64,000 nucleotides of DNA, taken from positions 6,566,192-6,630,191 of the forward strand of contig CM055081.1 of NCBI GenBank assembly GCA_029204045.2. Direction: 5' to 3'. Source of the DNA: Tillandsia leiboldiana. Its lineage: Eukaryota; Streptophyta; Magnoliopsida; Poales; Bromeliaceae. Positions 11,483 to 23,900 of this stretch are shown here, one piece after another. Under the pieces are notes generated by a model. That model made no database searches. It saw only the letters and a list, made by a program, of their open reading frames with translations, and was not told the origin of the DNA. Positions within the stretch are counted from its first letter, which is position 1, and every line of letters starts with the position of its first letter. Made by a program: the position numbers and the translations under genes.

Positions 11483-11924
11483 GGGTTAATTGCATACGGC
11501 TCCATGTAAACATATCGAATAGGAGATATATCTCTACAAAGTTCAACTTTTCATATTTATTTCTTCAAAAGTCTAACGTTATTCATATATATTCCTCCGG
11601 TTTATTATCGTTAGTTAACTATCGTTAGTTAACTGTTTATTTTTTAACAGATTATATGTGAAATGATAATTTTGTCCTTTCAAAAATGTTCCTCTAAAAA
11701 ATAATACAGAAATATCTAGAAGGATAAAAAGTTAAATTTATTTCACTAACTAATCAAGATTAAGTATTTAACATATGGTTAACAAGATTTTTCTAACAGA
11801 GATAGACGGTAGGGATATATATGAATAACGTTGGACTTTTGAAGAGATAAATATGAAAAGTTGAACTTTGTAGGGATATATCTGCTATTCGATATGTTTA
11901 TAGGGAGCCGTATGCAATTCACCT
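11483..11924. mobile_element. 442-bp MITE with about 110-bp inverted ends and 9-bp TSD
   Basis: The left end GGGTTAATTGCATACGGCTCC and right end GCCGTATGCAATTCACCT are inverted copies, and the similarity runs inward for about 110 bp (for example CTACAAAGTTCAACTTTTCATATTTAT and its inverse). The perfect 9-bp TSD TAAAAATAA is at 11474-11482 and 11925-11933. Long inverted ends with a 9-bp TSD suggest MULE-type mobilisation. A degraded relative lies at about 51090-51515. Confidence 0.85.
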
Positions 11925-12419
11925 TAAAAATAATTATGATTGGAAATGAAAATAATTTATCTAAATAATAAGTATTTAAATATTAATAAAATAATATTTT
12001 AACAAGATAATAAATTAATTAATCATAAATATTATATGAGATGATGAAGAATGTTATTAATTAATAACTAATAACTATAAAAATAAAGATAATATGTTAA
12101 TATTAATTATTTATTTAATTATTTATATTTTTAATTAATACATTAATCAGATAAATTAAAATATTAAATATTTAAATAATGTAAATATTAGTTGATTATT
12201 AAATAAGCATATCAAATAATTAATTATAAATACTAAATTAATTATTATTTAAAATTTTATTAATTTAATCAATCAAATGAGTAGTAAGTTAATTATTAAA
12301 ATAATTAATTATATTAATTAATTGTATTTTATAATTATTTTTAACTCAATTATAAGATAGAGAATAGTTCGGAAGGATAAGAAGAATAAATCTCTTAATT
12401 CTCCAAGAGAGAATAAGAG

Positions 12420-12537
12420 ATTTTTTTTTTCTTCTTCTTCTTTTTTGGCCTCACAGTCTCATCCTATTGCTTAGTTCATGATTTATTGAATGAAGTGGTA
12501 TCATGCTACCTTATTTCCAAAAAAAAAAAAAAAAACA
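12420..12537 (+). mobile_element. LINE 3' tail fragment
   Basis: A T-rich run is followed by TATTGAATGAAGTGGTATCATGCTACC and a long A-tract (about 12520-12537). The motif TGAATGAAG...ATGCTRC before poly-A matches the 3' ends of the LINEs at 1-322 and 36479-40306. Only the tail is present. Confidence 0.55.
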
Positions 12538-12599
12538 AAAAAAAACTCTTATTCTCTCTTTATTTCTTTAACCAAACTGTCCCTGAGGGTTAAAAGTGT

Positions 12600-14596
12600 A
12601 ATTTAGCCAAAGGAAATATGATTTTGCTTTCTTTTTTCTTTTTTTTTCCTGCTAATCTTCTAAGCAGTGACTAGCATTAGGTTACTGGTATTAATGGAGT
12701 TTGGTGGGTGATGCCTGCTAATTTTGACTAAATATGGAAATATATATATATATATATACATACATAACAACCCTGGGGTAGGTGGTCATATAAGTATGGA
12801 TTATGGAATACCACATGTACACCTGCACATAGATCTTACACGGTTTACTAAAATTTAAACAAATTTTCTGTAATTTTTTTTTTTTAAAAAAAAAGTAGGT
12901 AGATCATACTTCGAGTCCTCAAACTATATGACACTTGACACTTTTAATTTATTATAATTTTTAGCTCGAATTTATTTCACAATCTAATTTAGTTGATTAA
13001 ATTTTGATAAATTATTAATGCGTAAGGAATTAAACAGTATTATTATTATTATTATTATTGGTGACGCGATAATAATTAATATATTATATTATATTTATAT
13101 TATATTTATATCAGTGATATATTAAAATTTAGTCAATTAAATTAGGTGGCGAAATAAAAGTACAATAGCAAATATTATGTTTTATTTTTGTAAGATACAG
13201 AGCGCTGTTAGATTGCATATTTTTGTTTATACTATAAAATCTATAACATCAGTACAATATTGAGAAGTATATATTTCTTTTATGCTTTCACTTTTATATC
13301 TTTTTCACCCAATAATATTCGTTATTTTTCTACTAAATAAATCTTAAATAAGTCCCAAATAAAATCTAAATTATATAATTTAAAATGTCGCAAGTTCGAC
13401 CCCTAATTTTTAAGCGCACGACTTAGATGGGTAATAAAAATTTGTTGGTACTGATATGATAATAATAATTAAAAAAAATACTACTTGTATATATATATAT
13501 ATTTTTAAAGTGTATATTTTACTTTCCATCTATCATTTAATGAGTGGGGTGTGGTAAAAGATCACTTTATAAATTGTGAAGTAACTTTTAATAAAGACTT
13601 TCACTTTTAGATAGATGGATGTAGGATGTACATTCCAAAAATATTACTTTTTAATAAAATTTTTAAATAATTCAAATATTAAATTTGTTTGGCAAATTTC
13701 AAACCTCTGGATAATACAATAGAGTAATAGATTAAATTACTCTATTTTTTAAAAAAATTAATATTAATTTTATCGAATAATTTTGGAGTAAAAAAAAAAA
13801 AATTGCTTATACTTTTTTAAATCCTCTCGCATTTTTTCTCTCTTTACACTCCCCGTCGCGACGATGATGACGATGCCACTCTTGTAGGAGGAAGAGGAGG
13901 AGAAGGATTTAAATTTTAAATGCTAATTTTAAAAATTAAAAATTAAAAATTTATATTTTTAATTTTAAATTTTTGTATTGAAGTTTAAATTTAAAACAAA
14001 ATATTTTTTTTAAAGTCACAATATAAAAAACAGAATAATTTTTTTTATAGAATATAAAATTTTTCAAATGTCAAATATATTATAAAATAAAATTTTGTTT
14101 TATTTTTTGATGATTGCCAAATACACTATGCTAATTGGTTATTTCAAACAAAAAAAAAACAGAATAATTTGACTTATCAAGAGGTTTGCCAAACAGGCCC
14201 GCGAACCAAACAGTAAAAAAAAATATATTTTTTTTATAAAATATAAAATTTTTCAAAATATCAAATATATTGTAAATAAAATTATTTTATTTTTTAATAA
14301 TTATCAAACAGGCTCTAAATGCTAGAATTTTAATTAAAAATTAAAAGATTGATCAGTAAAGTAACAAAGTCAGAATCATTGGTACAATTAACCCTTTTTT
14401 GAGTTTTAACTTTTAAATATCTTTTCAAATTATACAAAGTAACTATTATGCAATATATAAATTAAAAAAGATCTGAAGCATCTCTGTTCCCAGTTTTAAA
14501 TTTGGCACACTGAATTTGAGCTTTGCTATTATTGCAGTGAAAAGTTGTTGGATTCAGCTTTATTCAAAAGTTGTTATTATTATTATTAGAGATTGA

Positions 14597-14637
<41 letters not shown>

Positions 14638-15900
14638 GAGTTGAGCGGTAATCTTGTCGATAGTAAATGAACTTCATTATTATTTATTTATTTTTTGATG
14701 ATGGAACTTTTAAATGGACGATCGGTATAGTTGAATACGATCTAAATTATTAAAAATATTTAAAAATTAAATTTTAAATCTTTTCGATATTATTAATTTA
14801 ATGATCAAAAAGTTATAAAAATTATAATTATAATAATAGTCATTTACCGGGATAAAAAATTATAAATTAATTAAATTTTGATTAGAAATTTTTTAAAATT
14901 ATTTAAAATAAGATATATACTCTTAATTTTAATTATAAGATTCTTATCATCATTGACCTAATAATCAAATAGTTATAAAATTTACAATTATAATAGTAGA
15001 TATGAGTTTTTTTTGCTCGTTTAACAGTTTAAAAAATTATAAATTAATTAAATTTTGGATAGAAATTTTTTAAAATTATTTAAAATAAAATATATATTTT
15101 CGATTTTGATTACAATATTCTTATCATTATTTTTTTAAGAGTATTTATTTTTATTCGTTTATTCTTTATCTACTTGATTGATAAGAAAATAATATCAGAA
15201 CAATATAAAATTTAATTTTTAAATATTTTAAATAATTTATATTATATTTAATGGTGATGATCGTCGTTTTAAATGTTTTATCATAAAAAATAAATTGATG
15301 ACAACGAAGATCATTTGCTATGATAAAATTTTTGAATCTTCTCGAAATATTTCTCGATATAGCTATAAATTTTTTTTAGATATTCTTATATTATTAATAT
15401 AAAATAAAATAAAATATACAGATCAGGGGGTCGGTGGAGAATTTGGTAGGTGAGTCTCCATTCTCCGAAGAGGTTCAACACTATATATCATCATGTAGAC
15501 TTTTGTTAAAAAATTATTGGGGGCCCCTCAACAATAGTCTAATTTGAATTACACTCCTCAATTATATATTTTCTTATTCATATATTTTTTGTTATGATTA
15601 TTTATTTATTTTTTTATTTTTTTGTTTAAATAACTTTACCTGATTAAATTGAAATTTTAGTTAAATTCTATCGGTCACTTTATTACTGAAAAATAATTAA
15701 AAATATTAAATATAATAAATTTTTAATAAATTACCAACAATTTAAATTTACTTAACTAAAATTTATTCACTTTTAAAAATAAAATTTTAATAAATTAGCA
15801 CATAAATAAAAAAAAAAAAAATCAAAATTTAATAAACTGGTAAATAAATTTTTTAATCAAAGTTTTTTTTACTCTCTATGCACACATTTTCTACTCTACT
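12600..15900. other. AT-rich intergenic DNA with decayed repeats
   Basis: No gene was seen. It includes a half copy of the 8009-type MITE (about 12895), a worn multi-hairpin MITE (about 13475-13650), (TTA)n microsatellites (about 13035 and 14575-14636), and long A/T-rich stretches. A CT-rich patch near 13830-13910 has no open frame. Confidence 0.5.
13475..13650. mobile_element. decayed copy of the multi-hairpin MITE
   Basis: ATACTACTTGTATAT at the left, GAGTGGGGTGTGGT, a central imperfect hairpin ATCACTTTATAAATTGTGAAGTAAC (13561 onward), TAGATAGATGGATGTAGGATGTACATTCC, and ATATTAC at the right follow the same module order as copies A-D. The outer ends are degraded and the boundaries approximate. 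Confidence 0.6.
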
Positions 15901-16421
15901 TTCAATTACAAAAACCAAACCAAGTAGATTGAATGCATACCCCTTTTTAAATCTCCACCAACCAAACCCCACCAAACACAAGAGACACCACACAAAAAAA
16001 AAAAAATAAATAAATAAATAAATCAATCAATCAATTTAATCCCTATACTTATACAGTTCAAAATTATTCTTAATTATTATATATTTTTATTTTAAATATA
16101 GTAATTTATTATTCAATATAAAAATAAAATTATATATATATATATATATTTTTTTTTTTGCATATTATGTTAATTTGCTATTCTATTTAAATGCAAGTAA
16201 ATAATAAGATAGTTAAGTGTAAATTTTTGAATATGATGAATTATAAATTATACGATAAAATAAAAATAAAAGTATAAATAATTAAGTAATAAAATAGAAG
16301 GTAAAATAAAATTAATCATAAAACATTGAAAATAAAAAAAATTAAAAATTAGAAATTGAAAAAATAAAAAAAATAAAAAAATAAAACCCACCTCTCCTTC
16401 TCCTTCTCCACTCTCCATCCT

Positions 16422-16423
<2 letters not shown>

Positions 16424-16462
<39 letters not shown>
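16424..16462 (+). repeat. (CT)n tract in the PHR2 5' leader
   Basis: About 18 CT units end 16 bp before the ATG at 16478, a common arrangement in plant leaders. Confidence 0.8.
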
Positions 16463-16463
<1 letters not shown>

Positions 16464-16477
16464 ACTCCCTCCCAAAA

Positions 16478-19400
16478 ATGGAGCAACCCGAGCCTCTTCT
16501 CACTCCTCTCCCATCTCCCCAAACCCTAGAAACCCTCGAATCCCAAGAGGAAGAGAACCTCAAACCCCATCCCATCGCCTTCGCCTCCCTCTCCCTCTCC
16601 CTCTCCTCGCTCCTCTCTCTACCCTCCAAACCCTCGCCCCCGACACTCTCCTCCTTCAAAACCCGCATCAAGATCCCCTCCCAGATCACCTCCCTCGCCC
16701 ACCTCTCCTCGTCCAAGCCACCTCGCCGGAGCTCCGGCGCCGCCGCCGCCGCAGCCGCCTCCCTCCTCCGCGCGCCGTCGCAGCTCCTCCGCCGCCCTCC
16801 CGCTGATCCGCGCGCCGGCGCCGCCGCGGGGCGCCGCTGTGGCCTCGTGTGGTTCCGCGCCGACCTCCGCGTCCATGACAACGAGGCCCTCGCCGCCGCC
16901 TCCGACGCCTCCCTCTCCCTCCTCCCCGTCTACCTCTTCGACCCCCGCGACTACGGCCGCTCCTCCTCCTCCGGCTTCGACCGCACCGGCCCCTACCGCG
17001 CCTCGTTCCTCCTCGACTCCGTCGCCGACCTCCGCCGCCGCCTCCGAGCGCGCGGCTCCGACCTCGTCGTCCGGATCGGGCGCCCCGAGGTCGTCCTCCC
17101 CGAGCTCGCCCGCGCCGCGGGCGCCGACGCCGTGTACGCGCACCGCGAGGTGTCGCACGACGAGGTCAGGGCCGAGGAGAGGGTGGCCAAGGCCATGGAG
17201 AAGGAAGGGGTTGAGGTGAAGTACTTCTGGGGGAGCACCCTGTACCACATCGACGACCTCCCGTTCGATCTCGATCGGATGCCTTCGAACTACGGCGGCT
17301 TCAGGGAGAAGGTGCAGGGGGTGGCGTTGCGGCGGACGATCGAGTCCCTGGACCAGATCAAGGGGCTCCCGAAGCGCGGCGGCGTCGAGCCCGGCGAGAT
17401 CCCGACATTGGCGGAGCTCGGCCTCAATCCGGCCCCCGCCGTCTCGCAGGTTCGCCCTAATTTTCGATACTCTGCTGCAAAAGCTCTCCATTCCCTTTCA
17501 GAAAGAGATTTATTGCCTTTCATATATGCAAAAAAGAGATGTTTAAAGCAGTTTACTAAAAGCTATGTTTTAAGGAGGTATAAATTTATATATATATATA
17601 TGTTGATTGTTTAATGTTAGTGAGCAGCCATTTCAAAACAAATTCTCTGTTGGTTTGTGAGAATGCTTGAAATGCTTAATTTTGTGAAGTTAAAGGAATC
17701 CCTCTGGAATCACTCTTAATTGGAAATATGGAGTGGCTTTTATATGGAGGAATATTTTTGAATTGTTTGTTTACTTGAATCTGAAAATAATTAAATTTGT
17801 GTTACTATCAAGTACCTGAAAGTTATATGATTCGCGTGGCTAGTAAGTCTGAATTGCTTCAAAACCTTAGAGATATATGGCAATTTTGGCTATCTAGAAA
17901 GGAAAAGCAAAATATTAATAGAAGAGATGAGTTAAGAGGAAGAAAAAGCAAGGAAGACTTATGTTTCCTTTATTTCTATTGCCTATATAGAAACCAGACT
18001 TAGCTATTCCAGGAATAAGTATAAAGTACGAAACTAGTGTAAAAAAGCGTTTGGGATGATTCCAGGATAAGAGATTTTGTGTTTGGTATGAGAATGAGGA
18101 ATAAGAGGAATAAAGAGTTTTAATTGGGGTAAATTATCTTTTTGCTCTCAAATTTTATTATGTAATAATGAGGTGAGAGATGGTGCCTCGGTAGATGTGT
18201 AAGGGTATTTAAGGAAAAAGTAAGAGGGTGGTTGGGAAGAGTGAGAACAGTAATTCTCACTTATTCTAGTTGTACTGGAACAAGCTATACCGATTGATTC
18301 CTGGTGCGTTTGGAAGAATAAGAGGGATATCCCTCCTATTCCCGGTTCTATACCAAATCCAAACAAAAAGGAATAGAAACATCCATAATTCCTTGTATCT
18401 ATCAACCTATCAGTTAGTGGGATTGGGATATTCTCATAATCTAATTTCACTTGAATTTGTGCTCTGTATGTAAGACTTCAATATAGGGGCCGAAGGTTTC
18501 ATCCGAAATCTTTAAGAAATCCGTCATTTTGTTCAGGATAGGAAGCCTGCCGCCGTTACATCTTCGCTCGTCGGCGGTGAGACTGAAGCACTAGAAAGGC
18601 TGAAGAAGTTTGCTGCCGAATGCAATATGCAACCTAAAAAGGGGGACAAAGATAGTACTCGAGATAGCATCTACGGTGCCAACTTCTCCTGCAAAATCTC
18701 GCCGTGGCTTGCTACGGGATGCCTTTCTCCGCGCTTCATGTATGAGGAGCTGAAGAAGACCGCGACTAAGTATGTGATGCTCCCTATTTCATTCCATTGC
18801 TTTCAACTCTTTTGTCAAAAATGTACTGGATCCCCTCAACTGTAGGCCTTTATTTCTTTTCGACAGTAATTATAGGCCATCTCGAAATAGAGCCGTAAAC
18901 TTTAGGTTTTTATTGATTCCCTTCAACTTTTGCTCCTTTTGGTTTTCGTCGAAGGGCTTCACCCCCTCTCAGTTTACGGAATTGTAGATTCGGTCAATAG
19001 TTAGCAACTAAAAGCTGACGGAGCCATTAACTTCAACAGCAACAGGATTCCCAATTGAACCATTTAGGAGGCGCTATCTTAGAAAAACTAGAAAAAAAAA
19101 ATATTATGTCGAGGGGTCTATTGCAAAATGGCCTGGTTCTGGGGGACATCTCAATTCAATTTTACGTTTGGTTACTATCTGCACTAATTTACTGATAGAG
19201 AGGAATGGGGCAGGATGCGAAGGTAGGAACTTAACTCATTTGGTGGATTTTCTGCTTAGAACCATGACTTTTTTCCTTTGTATATGATGGAGATTCGGTT
19301 TTGATTTTAGGGCAATTTCGGCTGAAACAAATCAGAAGAATGGTGCTGCTGGATCTGATAACGGAATGAACTGGCTGATGTTTGAATTATTATGGAGAGA

Positions 19401-19821
19401 TTTCTTCCGGTAATAAACCTTAATTTTTTCCTTTGTTGTTCATCGTATCTTTCTTTTCTTTTCTTTTCTTTTTTTGTTTTCCCCCTCCTTTTTTCTGGGT
19501 AAAGAAGGTGCAGTGGATAATCAAGTATATTGCAGGAGTCTCATCACACCCGATATGATAAACAATTTAACATTTTAACCCCTCCAAAATCGACGAGAAA
19601 AATATAGTATAGAGTGGAGTTACTATATTCTTGTGTCCTCGAGCTAAGACTCGAACAGCTTATATTCCCAGAAAATTGAAATTTCCTTATCTATCATTTG
19701 GAAATTTGCCATTAAATTAACATGAGAAATGTGTTTTAGGTTCGTCACCAAGAAATACAGCGCTGCGAAGAAGAATACGGAAGTTGTACCTGCCACAGCT
19801 TGCACTGGTGCTCTTGCTTGA
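16478..19821 (+). CDS. PHR2: photolyase/blue-light receptor PHR2-like protein
   Basis: Exons 16478-17449, 18537-18769, 19311-19409, 19740-19821 join in frame to 461 aa. After a Ser/Pro/Ala-rich N-terminal extension (1-120, possibly a plastid transit peptide) comes the photolyase alpha/beta domain: VWFRADLRVHDNEAL (124-138), LLPVYLFDPRDYG, GSDLVVRIGRPE, YAHREVSHDE, KYFWGSTLYHIDDLPF. Later exons give VGGETEALERLKKFA, FSCKISPWLATGCLSPR, NWLMFELLWRDFFR and the C-terminus PATACTGALA, all typical of plant PHR2. The protein stops soon after the WRDFFR block, so it is shorter than CPD photolyases and CRY-DASH, as is normal for PHR2. PHR2 proteins are named after photolyases; their activity is not well settled. 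Exon 1 is very GC-rich. Intron 1 contains MITE-like sequence at about 18036-18370. Confidence 0.93.
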
Positions 19822-20910
19822 AGTGATAGTCCAAACCGGACCAAACACATCCAGGTTTATTAGTTCCATGAATCTTCGGGGTCTCGAGAACAACTAAGAA
19901 AGGATGTTTAGAGGAGGATTCAAGATGTGCACCCTTTTCATTCTCATTTCCCTATTTGATCGCTCCCTGAATAATTGCTGTAGTTATGTTCGAACACCCT
20001 TTTTAATTATCGGTTCAGTTTTGAGTTTCAGTTTCCGGAACAAAACAAAAAAAAAGTGTTTTTGTTATTTTGCTGCCGCATGTTGGAAAACTGCTCTCGA
20101 TATGGAAACAAGTTACTGTCGTTGGCCCATAAAATGTTTATGCGTGCGTGTGTGTGTGTATGTGTGCAGTCAGTCATCTGTTTCTATTGCCCACTATTGC
20201 AATAGAGGGAGTCGAGTAGCGATCAATCAAAATAGTTTCTTTTACCACAATCTTAAAAATTCTTAAATTAAAATCATACGGTGGAAAACAAAATTACTCG
20301 TAAATGCATAATTTACAAAAGTTGAGAAAATCTTTCTAGAATAAATAATATTTAATTGAATATCACAATATAACATAAAAATACACAGAATATATTTTTT
20401 AAAATATTAATTGTAATATAAAATTATCATATTATTTTAACTAAACTCTCTGTCATCTCACATAACACAATATAGTTAGCTGGACATACATAGTATCTTG
20501 TCTAATAAAAAACAAAGAAAAAAATGAAAAAAGAAACAAAAGCTAAGCCAGATTCATTCTCAAAATTTCATTAAACGAGCGTAAATACATTACAACAAAT
20601 AGTCGCCGCTAATAATACTATAATAATTCCGTGCTTTGGCAAAAACCTGTCTTCCTGTTGTTGAACTGGCAACTCACCGGGTTAAGAAAAACCCCTTCCT
20701 CCATAACTGACAACTTCAGGGGGGGGGGTTTAAATTAAAATGCAATCCTCTCTTTGCTGCCCTCTACTTGGAGGAAGTAAATTGAGTAGAACATAATCTT
20801 GAGAACTCCCAGGCAAAAAAGACTTACTACTCCAGTTCTCTCGTGCTTGCTCGTATTTTCTTCGTGACCTCAAATAATTAATTAACTAGTAAATAATGTG
20901 TGTGAAGATG

Positions 20911-23900
20911 TCACCTGATCCTCTTCCCTGCTGATGGTTTCTGGGTTTTGTTTCTGCCGCTCGGTTTCGATTTCTTTCCTTTTCGATTCTGCTGAGCTTT
21001 CTGAATAATCCGTTTCGGCTCCTCCGGCTTTTCATGAGGATCCACCTCCTCGTACTGTATCGGCTTGATGATAACACCAGCCTTTTTCACAATCTGGAAA
21101 AAAACAAATAAAAATAAAGGGGAGAGAATTTGAAATCAATTAAACGGTAAGCTATTAGGTACATAATTTTCTGAAAGACCTATGGCAGTAAAATTTTCAA
21201 TTTATCAATCCCTGTCATTGGTTTGGTTCGTCAAAAATAAGAGGGCAAAATACTTACAGCAGGTCGATTGAGTGCTTGGACCGACATTGCTGGATTGAAC
21301 TCGGGTCCTATGGGCATTCGAATACTCTGCTCATAAACCTCTCTGGATTTGTACGGGAAAGGCAAGGTCGTCGCTAGAAGCTTTTCTGCCTGCAAGAGAA
21401 AATTAAGCAGCTTATCCAATTAATGAAAATGCCAATAATCATTGACATGGAAAGTAGGGAAAACTGCAGAGGATTCCCCCGCTCTCAGGTACAAAAGCCT
21501 AAAGAAGCCATGATGATGTTATCAATTTAATATCAAGGCAAATAATCTCCGCATCATCAGTTACATCGATGTCAAAATGAGTGCCAATTTCGTAATAGTA
21601 TGCAGCTTAAATTGTATTTCGATGATGGTAAAAGCAGGCAATCGTAAGTTAAAAAAGAAAATTTCCGAGGAAAAGAGTTAAGAATATTTTGGCAGAATTA
21701 TTTACCTTTCTATCTATATTTTCTGAAATGATAACATGCTTGAGCTTCGCATCCTTCCTCTTCTTAAGTACCTCCTCCCTCTTCCTTTCAGCATTTTTAT
21801 GCTCCTTGATCATCCAAGAAGGTAATCCTTTCTTCCGTTGGACATGGGTCCACTGTCCCCACCCAGGGAGTAGAACTGGCTTTTCGGGTTCAGGAACCTC
21901 CTCCTTAAGGGCCTCCATCTTGTCCTTCTCAAACTCTGCTTCGACATCATCACCAGCAAACGCCTGACGTACGAGATCAGCTTGTGATGGAAGCTCATAA
22001 TTGGCTTTTCCGTCAGAAGTAGAGAGAAACCCCTCCACCATCTCCTCCTCAGAGTCCGAATCATCGTTTACATCCGTTTCCTAGTAAGTAGCGAATCCAA
22101 ACAATAAGCAATATAAAACCTAGCGATCAAATCGAATTTAATGGTGTCAGTGCAACATACCTTCGTATCATTATTAGGCTTAGGAGGATCCTTAGCTGCT
22201 ACAGACTCAGTGCTATTGCCGCTTACTCCCTTGCTTTTCATCTTAAGGGGAAACATAAATCAGAAGATTAACTCATGAGACGACGAGTAAGCCAGAAAAG
22301 AGGAATCAAGAAATATCAACCTATAAATATATATTACCTTTTTCCAGGAATTATCAGCGAAAAGTGCAACTTCATATGTTGTTTTGGGCCCTGGATTTTT
22401 AACAATGTCATCCACACTCTGCATAATTAACGAATAGCAATAGCTGTGAGGGCACAGGATATAGAAAAACCAAAAAATAAAAATGAATGATCTGCCTGAT
22501 GTAATTGGAATTACCTTGAATACAGCATCCTGAGCCACTTCCAGTTCATCATCAAGCAGAGCAGTTCCAAGTTGGACCTCATCAGACTTGTTATTTACTT
22601 CAGAACCAACATGAACTTGTTCAGCGGCATCGTACTCATCTTCGCTATCGCTCCTTCTCTCAACATCATCTAACTTTATCCTCTTTTTAGACTCTTGAGG
22701 CTGATTCTTTGGACCAAAGGCTCTTTTCCCATTTATTTTCATTAATCTCTGGGATTCTTCCACATCACCAACCTCAACCTGCCTCAAGGATGCATCATAC
22801 TCTTGAAGAGCGAGCCGAGCTTCTTCATAAGCTGCCTCTTGCCGCTTTTTTAAACCACGCTCCTGTAAATAATTTTAAAAAGTGATAGAAAAGCTTTTTC
22901 AGTATCGGAGTTGGTAAGTATCAAAACATGAGGACACATACACTAAAAAGTTAAAAAGATATATAGTTATCTATGCAATTCAGGACATCACCAGTTCACC
23001 ACCCAAATAAGCAAACAATTCAATGTCCCCGCCGGCTAAATGAGAATCTAGTTCATTACAAAAGCTTACCATGAAGGGCAACGCAAGGACTCCTGATTTT
23101 GGTATCTCGTCCTCCTCTTCAAGGGCTTTAACCGTTTTGTCTTTGGCTCCATTCAGAAGCTTGGAAACCCTTTCATTGTCTTTCCCAGGTGAAAATTCTT
23201 CATCACGATCCTCATCATCAGTACTTTCATCGCTGCTACTGGTATCGTCGTTCATGGAATTCATTTTTCTTGTCAACAGTGCGTGCTGATGAAGTTGGTC
23301 TGCTATAGCAGCACGAGTGCCTTCATCTTGTACATTTAATCCACGCTCTAAGATTCGTTTTGCCCATTTGGAACTGTTCTTGTGCTTCAAAGTCATTCTT
23401 TCCTGCATAAATTTATTACAAGTTAGAAAATCAAGGAACAATGATTATTATTCAGATATGACAAACAGCTTCCAATTGATCTAAGCTAAAGATGTATAAG
23501 ATACTATCTGAACTAGCACATATGGGTACCTTAACGTCATTTTTATGCGCTGTTTAGCTTTCACTATTTCGATTTCAGTACTTCTCGATCAGGTACTGTC
23601 AAAACTTGATGATTTCCGTCAAATAAGTTATAGAATATTACATCAAGTAACAGAATATTACCGAAATAACAAAACATTGGATCAAGAAAGTTCAAATACC
23701 AGTAAATTCTGACCAAGAGGTAGTGAAACCAAAAATACGAAAGTTAAGGTAGTAAAATCAAAAAAACTTTCAAAATTCAAGTGTCCAGGACGAATGCACT
23801 ATATTCACATAGCATCGATATGTTTTTTAAGTAATGAACACCAAAATGAGCAAATAGTTGTCAATCACCTCAGCACGTTTGAACTCCTGCTTCATAGCAT

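Noticed and set aside
16619..17491. 290-codon minus-strand frame opposite PHR2
   Set aside because: It is a shadow of the GC-rich PHR2 exon 1 and consists of low-complexity Gly/Glu/Ala sequence.
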